Numbered from the stretch's first letter, positions 9,221 through 19,362 are shown. The stretch is DNA of 40,405 nucleotides from Methanocalculaceae archaeon (GCA_031262705.1 JAISHD010000075.1:1-40405), one strand, 5' to 3'. The notes: generated by a model not told the origin, from the letters alone. A program made the numbers and translations.

Positions 9221-9608
9221 ATGGCTGGGCTTACAAAAACAGAGTGGGAAGCACTGAAGAAGAGTCATGGTAACAAATGTCTCATTTGTGGTGTTCCCGA
9301 CAAAGATGGAAAGTTTTTAGAAAAAGCACATTTAGTGGCAAAATCTAAAGGTGGAAGCCAATACGTCCTCTTTGTCCAAGTTGTCATACAAAATATGATA
9401 AGGGAATGTTGTCTCCAACTCAACTCAACTCAAAAAATTAGGATTAACACCAGAAACCTATAAAAAAGTCCAACCAAAAAAAGCAGGTACAACGTCAACA
9501 AAACCGTCTCAGGATTTGTTCGGCTTGAAATCTCTTCCTAAATCCTTAAAACCAATTCGCATTAAAAAATCATCTGATGGAAAATTGAACTTTGAAGATT
9601 TGATCTAA
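9221..9608 (+). pseudogene. HNH endonuclease, frameshifted at two positions
   Basis: MAGLTKTEWEALKKSHGNKCLICGVPDKDGKFLEKAHLVAKSKGGS, then in a second frame IRPLCPSCHTKYDKGMLSPTQL, then in a third frame QLKKLGLTPETYKKVQPKKAG...KLNFEDLI-stop (TAA 9606-9608). Confidence 0.75.
9416..9430 (+). repeat. Pentanucleotide tandem repeat CAACT x3 inside the HNH ORF
   Basis: Direct read: cc(aact)caactcaactcaaaaaa, three perfect CAACT units. Confidence 0.9.
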
Positions 9609-9626
9609 TCTTATATTCGGTGAAAC

Positions 9627-9803
9627 ATGGCAACAAATACAGGAGATGGATACCGCTCAGGTGCGGTCGGCAGTAAGAAACGCGGAAACCCACGAAGCCA
9701 GGTTGAAACACCTGGTGGTTATCGAAAACGGGATGGGACTACCGGACGATTCATTGCCGGAAAAAAAGACGGGAGTCCGTTCAAAGGTGTACGGAAAGAA
9801 TAA
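9627..9803 (+). CDS. Small basic protein (58 aa) paired with the HNH nuclease
   Basis: MATNTGDGYRSGAVGSKKRGNPRSQVETPGGYRKRDGTTGRFIAGKKDGSPFKGVRKE; below the length cut-off of the supplied ORF track. The GYR..GAV/RSQV/TGRF/PFKGVRKE pattern looks like a conserved short family. Confidence 0.65.
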   Translation: MATNTGDGYRSGAVGSKKRGNPRSQVETPGGYRKRDGTTGRFIAGKKDGSPFKGVRKE

Positions 9804-10002
9804 TTTTTATTTTTTTATTTTAATTTTGGTAATTATCCCCGATATATCTCATTGTAATGAGTTATCAGGAGATTGGAATCTGGAATCATGATATCCAAAT
9901 GATATTGACGATATGCTTGCTGGCAACACAGGCAATATCCTTGAGTTATAATCCCGGTTACTTGCATCTATAACATCTCCCCCGTCCAACTTTTTTCATA
10001 CC

Positions 10003-10641
10003 ATGCCGCTTCCCCGCGCCGTCATCTTCGACCTCGACAACACCCTCCACAGCCTCATAGCCGCACGGCTCACCGCCGTCTCCGCCGTCGCCGCATGGAC
10101 GGGCAACCCGGAAGGAGACCTCCCGTTCCTCTTCCTCCACAACGACAAACCCGCCATGGTTGAGGACGTCCTCACCGCCTACCTTGCCGACCTGCACAAA
10201 AGCGAACACCTCTCCGCAGCCGACTGGCTCTACCATACCCTTGAACGCAGCTGCATCACTCCCTTCCCCGGCATCCCCGATCTCCTCGCAGAACTGCGGA
10301 ACACCGGAATCCGGCTCGCCGTCATCACCAACTCCGATCCCGCCGAAGCACACCTGCGGCTTGAACTCCTCGGCATCACCGGCTTCTTTGACCACGTCGT
10401 TACCCCGGACACCTTCGGCATCAAAAAACCCGACCCTGCCGTCTATCAAAAAACCCTTGACCTGCTCGGCGTCACCGCCGGAGAAGCCGTCATGATCGGT
10501 GACCGGCTTGACCGCGACGTAACCCCCGCACGGGAAGCGGGCATGCGGGCCGTCCATGCCGCGTACGGATCGTTTAAAAAAGGAGAAAACGGAGCAGTGC
10601 AAAGCCCCGGAGAACTGCGAAACATCCTTCTCCTCCCATAA
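10003..10641 (+). CDS. HAD-superfamily hydrolase (nucleotidase/phosphoglycolate phosphatase-like)
   Basis: AVIFDLDNTLHSL, AVITNSDP, FGIKKPDPAVY, VMIGDRLDRDVTPAREAGMRAV. Confidence 0.9.
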   Translation: MPLPRAVIFDLDNTLHSLIAARLTAVSAVAAWTGNPEGDLPFLFLHNDKPAMVEDVLTAYLADLHKSEHLSAADWLYHTLERSCITPFPGIPDLLAELRNTGIRLAVITNSDPAEAHLRLELLGITGFFDHVVTPDTFGIKKPDPAVYQKTLDLLGVTAGEAVMIGDRLDRDVTPAREAGMRAVHAAYGSFKKGENGAVQSPGELRNILLLP

Positions 10642-10717
10642 TCTCCCTCGCATCCCCCTCCCAAATCACTATCTATCAGCACCGCCAACATATACAGACA
10701 CTATTGAGGGAAATACC

Positions 10718-13700
10718 GTGAAAGAAGTCACCGAAAGCTACGTTGCTGCAAACGTAGAATCCAACGTCCGCAAATACTGGGACGACCACAACACCTACCG
10801 GAAAACCCGGGCACTCCACAGCACAGGCAACCCCTGGCTCTTTGTGGACGGACCACCTTACACCACCGGCTACATCCACATAGGCACTGCCTGGAACAAA
10901 ATCCTCAAAGACAGCATTCTCCGCTACCACTCCATGACCGGCAAAAACATCGTCGAACGTGCCGGATACGACATGCACGGCCTCCCCATCGAGGTCAAGG
11001 TCGAAGAAAAACTCGGATTCAAAAACAAAGCCGACATCGAAAAACACGGCGTCGCCAACTTCATCGAAGAATGCCGCGAGTTCGCCCTCACCCACAAGGA
11101 CTTAATGTCCGAGCAGTTCAAAAACCTCGGCGTCTGGATGGACTTCGACGACCCCTACCAGACCGTGGACTCCGGCTACATTGAGGCTGCCTGGTACACC
11201 CTCAAACGCTGTGAAGAGGAAAAAATGCTCGAACGCGGCAGCCGCGTCGTCAACTGGTGTCCCCGCTGCGGAACAGCCATCGCCGACGCCGAAGTCGAGT
11301 ACTGGGACGAAACAGACCCCTCCATCTTCATCAAGTTTCCGATCGCCGGCCGCGACAACGAATACCTCGTCATCTGGACAACCACGCCCTGGACCCTTCC
11401 GGCAAACATCGCGGTTGCGGTCGGCAAAGAGTTCGTCTACGCCAGAGTCAGGGCAGTAAAGGACGGCAAAACCGAAGATCTCTGGATTGCCAAAGACCTC
11501 GCCGAGCAGATCCTCAAATACGGTAAATATCAGGACTACTCGGTTGTAGAGACCAAAACCGGCGCAGAACTCGCCGGAACAAAATATACATCCCCGCTTG
11601 TGTCTCAGGTGCCCATGCAGGCACAGATCGAACACCGCGTCGTACTTGCAGACTACGTCGCGATGGAAAACACCGGAATGGTACACATCGCACCCGGCCA
11701 CGGCTGGGACGATTACCTCGTGGGCCTCCGCGAAAATCTCCCCATCGTCTGTCCGGTGGACGGCAACGGCAACTTCACCGAAGAGGCCGGCATCTTTGCC
11801 GGCCTCTACGTCAAGGACGAAGAAACCAACAACAAAGTCATTGAGGCTCTCGGTCCTGCGATGCTTGCAAAGAGAAAGATCACTCACCGCTACGGTCACT
11901 GCTGGAGATGCAAGACGCCGATCATCTACCGGGCGACGTCGCAGTGGTTCCTGAAAGTAAAGGATGTCCGTGACAAGATGCTTGCAGAAATCTCCGATGA
12001 AGTTACGTGGTATCCTGACTGGGCGGGGTCTGCCCGGTTCCATGACTGGATTGAAGAAGTACGCGACTGGTGCATCTCCCGCCAGCGGTACTGGGGTATC
12101 CCGATTCCGGTCTGGGTCTGTCCGGCCTGCAACAAATACCATGTAGTGGGCCGCTACGCCGAACTTGAGGAGCTGTCCGGGCAGAAAATGACCGACCCGC
12201 ACCGCCCCTATGTGGACGACATCACGATTCCGTGCGAATGCGGCGGTGTGATGAAGCGGGTGCCGGACATCTTTGATGTCTGGTATGACTCGGGTGTTGC
12301 TTCCTGGGCAACGCTGCGGTTTCCGCAACAGACGGAGGCATTCGAGAAGGATTGGCCTGCGGAATTTATTCTGGAAGGGCAGGATCAGACCCGCGGCTGG
12401 TTCTACTCGCAGCTTGCGCTCTCGACAATTGTGTTTGGGAAAGCGCCGTACACGTCAGTGCTGATGCACGGATTTGCGCTGGATGCGAACGGCAAGAAGA
12501 TGAGCAAGAGCCTCGGCAATGTGATTACTCCGGAGGATGTTATCTCCCAGTTCGGTGTGGATGTACTGCGGCAGTATATTCTGTCGGCGAGTGCACCCTG
12601 GGATGATCTGCGGTTCTCAATGGAGAGTGTGAAGACGACCCACAGGATGTTCAATGTGCTGTGGAATGTGTACCGGTTCCCGCTGCCGTATATGCAGCTG
12701 GACGGCTACACACCTGCGGCAACTGTCGCAGGTGTGTGGGATCCGTCGGTGGTCGAAGACCACCTTGAAGAGTTCGACCGCGAGGACCGCTGGCTGGTAA
12801 GCCGCGTGAATTCACTTGCTGTACAGGTGACGAAGGAGATGGAGGTCTGTAATCTGCACCGGGCAACCCGTCCGATTGCGACGTTTGTCCTGGACGAACT
12901 GTCGCGGTGGTATGTGCAGCTGGTGCGGCCGCGGATGTGGCTTGAGGAGGATTCGGTTTCAAAGAGGCAGGCGTACCATACTATGTACTATGTTCTCCGC
13001 AGGCTTCTTACGATTCTTGCGCCGTTTGCGCCGCACATCACGGAGGAGATGTATCAGAATCTGCGTCTTGCAGGCGATTCAGAGTCGGTGCACATGCAGA
13101 ACTGGTTCGCAGGTAATGCACAGCTGATCGATGCTGCTCTGGAAGAGGAGATGGAGATTGTGCAGGAGTTCGATGAGGCGGTGGCGAACGCCCGGCAGAA
13201 TGGAAAGCGGAAAGGCCGCTGGCCGGTCGGTGAGGTTGTGGTGGCAACCTCATCGCCGGCGGTCGCGGATGCAATCTCGATGATGAATGATATGTGCTGC
13301 GACCGGGCGAATGCACGGTCGGTGAAGACGGTTTCCGGTATCTGGGACCGGGTGGAGTGGACTGCTCTGCCAGTGATGAAGGTTATTGGGAAGCAGTTCG
13401 GCAGGGACGGGCCGAAGGTGAAGGCGTTTATTGAGGAGTCGGATGGGACAATTCTGAAGGCTGCTCTCGCCCGTGACGGGAAGGTTGCGATGGAGAAGGA
13501 CGGGTTTGCGGCAGAGTTGACGGAGGAGCACATGGTATTCGAAGAACGGATGCCGGAGAATGTATTCTCTTCACCGCTGGGCGACGCAAGTATGGTGTAT
13601 GTGGATGTTGCACTGACGCCTGAACTTGAGTCGGAGGGATACGCCCGTGAGGTTATTCGCCGGATTCAGGAGATGCGCAAGCAGGCGGGTCTTGCGGTGG

Positions 13701-13912
13701 ATGCGAAGATTCTATGTGAGGTTGCGGTGATGGACGCACGTGTTGCGGAGCTGGTTGACCGGCTGCATGATCTGATCGCGGATGAGGTGCGTGCGTCTCA
13801 TCTTGTGATCTCGGCATCTGCGGGCAGCAGTGCGGTTGGTAATCCACTCCTGACTATCGAGTGGGATATCGATGAGCTGAAGGTTTTGATCAGTATTGCG
13901 CAGGCTGATTAA
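10718..13912 (+). CDS. ileS: Isoleucyl-tRNA synthetase
   Basis: GPPYTTGYIHIGTAWNKILKD (HIGH motif region), KKMSKSLGN (KMSKS), WTTTPWTLPANIAVAVG. GTG start at 10718 (VKEVTESYVAANVESNVRKYW). Confidence 0.96.
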   Translation: MKEVTESYVAANVESNVRKYWDDHNTYRKTRALHSTGNPWLFVDGPPYTTGYIHIGTAWNKILKDSILRYHSMTGKNIVERAGYDMHGLPIEVKVEEKLGFKNKADIEKHGVANFIEECREFALTHKDLMSEQFKNLGVWMDFDDPYQTVDSGYIEAAWYTLKRCEEEKMLERGSRVVNWCPRCGTAIADAEVEYWDETDPSIFIKFPIAGRDNEYLVIWTTTPWTLPANIAVAVGKEFVYARVRAVKDGKTEDLWIAKDLAEQILKYGKYQDYSVVETKTGAELAGTKYTSPLVSQVPMQAQIEHRVVLADYVAMENTGMVHIAPGHGWDDYLVGLRENLPIVCPVDGNGNFTEEAGIFAGLYVKDEETNNKVIEALGPAMLAKRKITHRYGHCWRCKTPIIYRATSQWFLKVKDVRDKMLAEISDEVTWYPDWAGSARFHDWIEEVRDWCISRQRYWGIPIPVWVCPACNKYHVVGRYAELEELSGQKMTDPHRPYVDDITIPCECGGVMKRVPDIFDVWYDSGVASWATLRFPQQTEAFEKDWPAEFILEGQDQTRGWFYSQLALSTIVFGKAPYTSVLMHGFALDANGKKMSKSLGNVITPEDVISQFGVDVLRQYILSASAPWDDLRFSMESVKTTHRMFNVLWNVYRFPLPYMQLDGYTPAATVAGVWDPSVVEDHLEEFDREDRWLVSRVNSLAVQVTKEMEVCNLHRATRPIATFVLDELSRWYVQLVRPRMWLEEDSVSKRQAYHTMYYVLRRLLTILAPFAPHITEEMYQNLRLAGDSESVHMQNWFAGNAQLIDAALEEEMEIVQEFDEAVANARQNGKRKGRWPVGEVVVATSSPAVADAISMMNDMCCDRANARSVKTVSGIWDRVEWTALPVMKVIGKQFGRDGPKVKAFIEESDGTILKAALARDGKVAMEKDGFAAELTEEHMVFEERMPENVFSSPLGDASMVYVDVALTPELESEGYAREVIRRIQEMRKQAGLAVDAKILCEVAVMDARVAELVDRLHDLIADEVRASHLVISASAGSSAVGNPLLTIEWDIDELKVLISIAQAD

Positions 13913-14013
13913 TTCCTTCAAAAATTTTCAGCACTGATTCTGGTTTCTCGTGGACTTCTGGTGAATGCAAAAGTTTTCCTTGGCTCTGTTTTTCCACAAA
14001 AAGAGGGAGTTGG

Positions 14014-15504
14014 TTACAGCAGCGGTGAGACCAGCCGGCAGATGCCTTCCTTGAACTTGATCCATTTCGGGCGGTTGTTGTACATCTCAACCGTCACCAG
14101 CGTGCACTTCTCCTCCATCTCTTTTGTCATGATCTCATCCATTTTCCGGCCGAACGCCTCGTCGTACACGAATGCATCCGTCTCAAAGTTCAGTTTGAAA
14201 CTGCGGATGTCCCAGTTTGCCGTACCTATCGCAGACGCCACGCCGTCGATGATCGCCGTCTTGCTGTGGATGAACCCGTTGTCATAGGTGTAGCCTTTAG
14301 CTCCCGCCCGGATCAGATCGCCGAGATACGAGTAGCTCGCCCAGTACACAAACGGATGATCCGGCTTGCAGGGGATGACAATCCGTACATCAATTCCGGA
14401 ACGAACCGCCATCAGAAGCGAGGTGAAGATCGTCTCATCCGGAATGAAGTACGGCGAGTGGATGTAGATAGATTTTCGGGCGTGACCAATCAGGCTGACA
14501 CATCCTGCATAGATTGCCCGGCCGGAAGAGTCCGGGCCCGAGGAGGCAATCTGTACGCCGGACGTGCCGGATGGGAAGTTAAGAGATTCCATCGGATAAT
14601 ACGGACAGTTTTCATCGACAACCACCGGTGAGTCCGGCACCGCATAGTTCCAGTCCATGATAAATCGCGTCTGAAGACCGGAAACCGCTCCTCCGTGAAG
14701 CCGAAGGTGCGTGTCGCGCCAGTACCCGAGCGGGCCTTTGCCGAGATATTCGTCACCGATGTTGAACCCGCCGATGAATCCGGTTTTGCCGTCCACGACG
14801 AGAATTTTCCGATGGTTGCGGAAGTTGATGCGGGTGTTGAGGAACGGAATCTTCAGCGGGAAGAAGATCGCAACCTCACCGCCTGCCGCCCGGAGGTTTG
14901 CGAAAAACTCGCGTTTTACCATCTGCACCCCGACCGCGTCAAAGAGTACCCGTACCTCAACGCCTGCTGCGGCACGCTCGGCAAGGAGGTCGATGATCTC
15001 GCGGCCAAGTTCGTCACCTCGCAGGATATAATATTCCATGTGGATGTGATGCCGGGCGGACTTGATCGCTTCTTTGAATGCGGCGAACTTGTCCTCGCCG
15101 TGAATGTAGACATCAACCGCGTTATTGTCAGAGTAGGCGGCGTTGTCCTGATTGAGGAGAAGCGCCATGGTGCTGTCGAAGTGTTCAATCTCCGGCGGCA
15201 GGTTCATGCGCTGGTCCAGAATTTCCTGATACTGGGTTTTGGCAATCTCAGAGATAGCTTCGTCAGCGGCAGTCTTTTTGCTGAAAATGTGTTCTCCGTA
15301 GAGATGTCTGCCGAAGAAGAGATAGACGATAAATCCGATGATTGGCAGGAAGAAGATTAAGAGCAGCCATCCGGCCACCACCTGCGGGTTTCTTCGTTCA
15401 AGAAACAGCATGGTTATACAGGCGCCGATGTCCACGAGAAGAATGATGAGAATGAAAAACCACGCAACTCCCTCGGCGATGAGGTTCAGCAGAAGATCAA
15501 ACAT
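14014..15504 (-). CDS. Cardiolipin synthase-like phospholipase D family protein
   Basis: 496 aa, two N-terminal TM helices, two HKD-type motifs (NHRKILVVDGKTGFIGG, IHSKTAIIDGVASAIGTANWD). Confidence 0.9.
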   Translation of the reverse strand: MFDLLLNLIAEGVAWFFILIILLVDIGACITMLFLERRNPQVVAGWLLLIFFLPIIGFIVYLFFGRHLYGEHIFSKKTAADEAISEIAKTQYQEILDQRMNLPPEIEHFDSTMALLLNQDNAAYSDNNAVDVYIHGEDKFAAFKEAIKSARHHIHMEYYILRGDELGREIIDLLAERAAAGVEVRVLFDAVGVQMVKREFFANLRAAGGEVAIFFPLKIPFLNTRINFRNHRKILVVDGKTGFIGGFNIGDEYLGKGPLGYWRDTHLRLHGGAVSGLQTRFIMDWNYAVPDSPVVVDENCPYYPMESLNFPSGTSGVQIASSGPDSSGRAIYAGCVSLIGHARKSIYIHSPYFIPDETIFTSLLMAVRSGIDVRIVIPCKPDHPFVYWASYSYLGDLIRAGAKGYTYDNGFIHSKTAIIDGVASAIGTANWDIRSFKLNFETDAFVYDEAFGRKMDEIMTKEMEEKCTLVTVEMYNNRPKWIKFKEGICRLVSPLL

Positions 15505-15564
15505 ATGTTACTCCCTATTGCATGTAAGGAGAGATATATTTTCCATGTGCACGCATGGATAGTA

Positions 15565-15765
15565 ATGGTGTTATCCTATAAACAGTTCTGTCGTTTCTGG
15601 GGCAAGGGATTTTTGCTTGCCGCAATCATTGCCGCAATTGCCGGTCTTCTGACGGGAGACGGCGAGTGGGTGGGCATGCTGTATCTTGGTGCGGCAGTTC
15701 TGCTGGTGCTGGCGGTGGTGTTTCTGATGATGGGAAGAATGATTCGGGAGACAGAGCTGCAGTAA
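15565..15765 (+). CDS. Small two-TM membrane protein of unknown function
   Basis: MVLSYKQFCRFWGKGFLLAAIIAAIAGLLTGDGEWVGMLYLGAAVLLVLAVVFLMMGRMIRETELQ. Confidence 0.5.
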   Translation: MVLSYKQFCRFWGKGFLLAAIIAAIAGLLTGDGEWVGMLYLGAAVLLVLAVVFLMMGRMIRETELQ

Positions 15766-15891
15766 CCAATGTTACCCTGTTTTTCTGTGTGATGTGGCGA
15801 AAATATTTAGTACGTATTTTTTCCGGAAACGGTTCACGTTGCAGGAACCGATCAGGTTCATATGCGAGCAGCACCCAATCTTAGAACAGCT

Positions 15892-16863
15892 ATGTCCCGG
15901 ACGATTACGTTTTCCCGGAATGTGTTTCTCCCGCTGACGAATGTGTGTGCGAACGCCTGCGGCTACTGTTCCTTCAAGGCACCCGTTGCCGACGGCTGCG
16001 TGATGCCCGCGTCAGAGGTGCTGGCAACGCTTCGCCGCGGTGCCGAGTTCGGATGCACCGAAGCACTGTTCACCTTCGGGGAGCGGCCGGAGAACGAACC
16101 GGGATTCCGGAGATATATTGAGGCCGCAGGCTATCCCGACATTCTTTCCTACTGCGAAGCGATGAGCCGGGCGGCGATTGATCTTGGAATGCTGCCGCAC
16201 ACAAACGCCGGGATTTTAACGTATGAAGAGCTGGAACGGCTCCGGCATGTGAACGCGAGTATGGGGCTGATGCTGGAGACGACGGCGGAAATTCCGGCGC
16301 ATCGCCACAGTCCGGGAAAAGATCCTGCAGTCCGCCTTGAGATGATGGCCGATGCCGGAAAACTGAAGATTCCGTTTACGACCGGGCTTCTGCTCGGTAT
16401 CGGGGAGACGGCCTCCGACCGTGAGGAGTCGCTTGCGGCTATCCGGGACCTGCACAAACGCTACGGCCATATTCAGGAGGTGATCATCCAGAACTTCTGT
16501 CCGAAAGAGGGAACGAAGATGGCAGGTGTTCCGGGTGCGTCGCAGGAAGTTATCTGCGAGACGCTCCGGCTCGCTGCCGAGATTCTGCCAAAGGACGTCT
16601 CCATCCAGATTCCCCCGAACCTTGCGGATGCAGACAGGCTTTTTTCTCTTGGCGTAACCGATCTCGGCGGCGTTTCCCCGGTGACGATCGATTACATCAA
16701 TCCGGAACATCCCTGGCCGGCACTGGATGCTCTTGCGGAGATCGCCGCCGGCTACGATCTGCGGGAACGGTTGTGCATCTATCCGCAGTACTGCAATGCG
16801 GAATGGGTTTCCCCGGAGCTTCTGCCGCTCGCGGAGCGCCTTGCAAAACGGGCGTATGGATAG
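15892..16863 (+). CDS. cofG: 7,8-didemethyl-8-hydroxy-5-deazariboflavin synthase subunit CofG (F420 biosynthesis)
   Basis: Radical-SAM motif CANACGYCSF; FGERPENEPGF; HTNAGILTYEELERL; IIQNFCPKEGTKM. Confidence 0.93.
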   Translation: MSRTITFSRNVFLPLTNVCANACGYCSFKAPVADGCVMPASEVLATLRRGAEFGCTEALFTFGERPENEPGFRRYIEAAGYPDILSYCEAMSRAAIDLGMLPHTNAGILTYEELERLRHVNASMGLMLETTAEIPAHRHSPGKDPAVRLEMMADAGKLKIPFTTGLLLGIGETASDREESLAAIRDLHKRYGHIQEVIIQNFCPKEGTKMAGVPGASQEVICETLRLAAEILPKDVSIQIPPNLADADRLFSLGVTDLGGVSPVTIDYINPEHPWPALDALAEIAAGYDLRERLCIYPQYCNAEWVSPELLPLAERLAKRAYG

Positions 16864-16869
16864 TGTATC

Positions 16870-17625
16870 ATGCTAACACTTATCATGAAATCGTTCAATA
16901 GATATGGCACAATGAAGCAGGGCGATCTTCTCTATCTGGGTAAGGCAAAGTCCGTGTATCTGACCGACAAACCGGATGAACTTCTGGTGGTGTTCCGGGA
17001 CGATATTACTGCATTTGACGGGCAAAAGAAGAATGTCCTTGCAGGGAAAGGCAGGTACAATGCAAAGGTTACGGCATACTTCTATCCGCTTCTTGAAGCA
17101 GCAGGTATCCCGACGCATTTTCTTGCAGCAGTGTCCGCAAACGCGCATCTGGTTCGCCGGCTTTCCATGATTCCGCTGGAGATCATCGTCCGCAACCGTG
17201 CGGCGGGATCCCTGGTGCGAAACTACGGTTTTGTGGAAGGCGAACCTCTGTCCCCCCCACTGATCGTGATGGATCTGAAAGATGACTCGCGTCACGATCC
17301 CATGATCAATGATGAGATCATTGTGGCACGCGGAATTGCAACCGCAGAAGAGCTTGCGGAGATCAAACGGCTTGCCCTTGCAGTCAATGCGGTTCTCCGG
17401 GAGAATCTCGCAGAAAAGGATCTGGACTTAATCGATATGAAGTTCGAGTTCGGCAGGGACGCGGCAGGCACGATCCGGCTCGGCGATGAGATCAGTATGG
17501 ACTCACTGCGGCTGTGGGATCACGGCGCGGTCGGTGCATCGCTGGATAAGGATGTGTACCGCAAAGAACTGGGTGATGTCATGGAGACCTATGCGGCGGT
17601 CGCAGAGCGTATCTGCGGTGGATAA
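16870..17625 (+). CDS. purC: Phosphoribosylaminoimidazole-succinocarboxamide synthase
   Basis: LYLGKAKSVYLTD, DDITAFDGQKK, EIIVRNRAAGSLVRNYGF, KFEFGRD. Start may be at ATG 16912 (MKQGDLLYLGKAKSV). Confidence 0.93.
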   Translation: MLTLIMKSFNRYGTMKQGDLLYLGKAKSVYLTDKPDELLVVFRDDITAFDGQKKNVLAGKGRYNAKVTAYFYPLLEAAGIPTHFLAAVSANAHLVRRLSMIPLEIIVRNRAAGSLVRNYGFVEGEPLSPPLIVMDLKDDSRHDPMINDEIIVARGIATAEELAEIKRLALAVNAVLRENLAEKDLDLIDMKFEFGRDAAGTIRLGDEISMDSLRLWDHGAVGASLDKDVYRKELGDVMETYAAVAERICGG

Positions 17626-17874
17626 TTATTTTTTATTTGTTTCGTGAAATGTCCATACTGTTTTAGAGAAGTGATCTCATTTTTACTTTTGAAAAGTGTA
17701 AGCGGGTTAGTGGTGCATGCGGCTTTGCACCGAACAGCCGTAAGAAACCACATCTGCCACTCACACGTTTTCATCCCCATTTTTCAGAAAAATATCCAGC
17801 CAACTCTTTTCGAATATTTCACCCGTACGATCCCGTATCATTATATTTGAGCAGGTTCGATCATCATATATCAA

Positions 17875-19362
17875 ATGGGCATCTTTCGTGAACTTGCAAG
17901 CGTCGGACACGATCTTGGAGCGGTTTTTCTCCTGATAGGCCTTGCAACCATTCTGCCGCTCGGAGTCGGGGCATACTATCAGGAGTGGGATGCACTCTTC
18001 GTGATGGGACAGGCAACGCTTCTGTTTCTCCTTCTTGGCGCTTCCCTCCGTCTTCTCCCCAAAGGCAGTAAGCCCGCACGCAACAGTTTGTCCATTGCAG
18101 CAACTGCCCTTGTCTGGATATTTGTCAGTTTTCTCGGATGCCTGCCCTTTCTGTTCACCGGGATGGGGATGCTGGACGCAGCGTTTGAGTCCATGTCAGC
18201 CTGGACCGGCACGGGTTTTACACTTGCAACAAATGTTGAGGACTGGCCCAAGACGCTGTTGTTCTGGCGGTCGTTTATGTCCTGGATCGGGGGTCTGGGA
18301 ATTATCGCGTTCACACTCACGGTTGCCAGCAGATCCGGTCTTGTTACCCGGGGCCTCTATCGCTCGGAAGGGCGTTCGGAAGCGTTCATGCCCAGTGTGA
18401 TCGCGACCGCATTTCAGATGTGGAAGATCTATGTGGTGCTCACTGTTCTCTCTCTTCTCGCCATCATGGCAACCGGTCTGAACCTTTGGGACGCAGTGAA
18501 CGTTGCCTTCTGCGCAATTTCCACGGGAGGAATGTCCATTTACGCAGATGGTATTTCCCATTTCCAGAACTTCGGGCTGGAGATGGTCCTCATCCCGATC
18601 ATGCTTGCAGGAGCACTGCCGTTCCGTCTCTATTATCTCGTCTACACAAACCGTTCCTTCAAAGAGATCATCTCCGACCGGGTTCTTCATCTGCTTGTTG
18701 CAGTCTTCCTGCTCGTTGCTGCTGTCCTTACCTGTGACCTGATTCTGTTCAACAACTATACGCTTGCTGATGCTGTCCGAGAAGGATTCTTTATGTCCGG
18801 AACCGCTATCAGTTCAACCGGATTCCAGAACACCACCATGGCAGGATGGAGTGCGGCCATGATCCTGTTTCTCGCGGTGTTCGTCCTCATCGAAGGAGGA
18901 TCAGGCAGTACGTCGGGAGGTATCAAGCTTGACCGCATTCAGGTGATGGTTGAGGCGATGGTCTGGTGGTTCAGAAAGACAATTGTAAGTCCGCGTGCCT
19001 ACATCCCGATGCGTCATGACGGAAAATCCGTTGCAGGGAAGAACGCCGACATGCTGATTGCAAAGTCTCTGCTGCTGATCATTCTGTATATTCTGCTGGT
19101 CGTTGCAACACTGGTGATTCTTCTGCATGATCCCTACTTCTCTAAAGACGTCATTGGAACCATGTACGATGTTTTCAGCTGTGTGGGCAACAACGGCAGC
19201 ACAGCAGGCATGGTCGGACCTGATATGCCGGACTACTCCAAAGTCGTGATGTACGTTGCAATGTGGATCGGCAGACTGGAGATCATCCCGGTCATCATTC
19301 TCGTCTGGGGTCTGCTCCGCAGATTTGAGTTGCATCTGGGAAGCGGACCGTCGAGAAAGTGA
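17875..19362 (+). CDS. trkH: TrkH-family potassium uptake protein
   Basis: 495 aa polytopic; SAWTGTGFT, AISTGGMSIY, AISSTGFQNTTMAGW, GGSGSTSGGIKLDR, CVGNNGSTAGMVGP pore/loop motifs. Confidence 0.93.
   Translation: MGIFRELASVGHDLGAVFLLIGLATILPLGVGAYYQEWDALFVMGQATLLFLLLGASLRLLPKGSKPARNSLSIAATALVWIFVSFLGCLPFLFTGMGMLDAAFESMSAWTGTGFTLATNVEDWPKTLLFWRSFMSWIGGLGIIAFTLTVASRSGLVTRGLYRSEGRSEAFMPSVIATAFQMWKIYVVLTVLSLLAIMATGLNLWDAVNVAFCAISTGGMSIYADGISHFQNFGLEMVLIPIMLAGALPFRLYYLVYTNRSFKEIISDRVLHLLVAVFLLVAAVLTCDLILFNNYTLADAVREGFFMSGTAISSTGFQNTTMAGWSAAMILFLAVFVLIEGGSGSTSGGIKLDRIQVMVEAMVWWFRKTIVSPRAYIPMRHDGKSVAGKNADMLIAKSLLLIILYILLVVATLVILLHDPYFSKDVIGTMYDVFSCVGNNGSTAGMVGPDMPDYSKVVMYVAMWIGRLEIIPVIILVWGLLRRFELHLGSGPSRK

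Noticed and set aside
11102-12328. 408-aa minus-strand ORF inside ileS
   Set aside because: Fully overlapped by the unmistakable IleS gene; shadow ORF.
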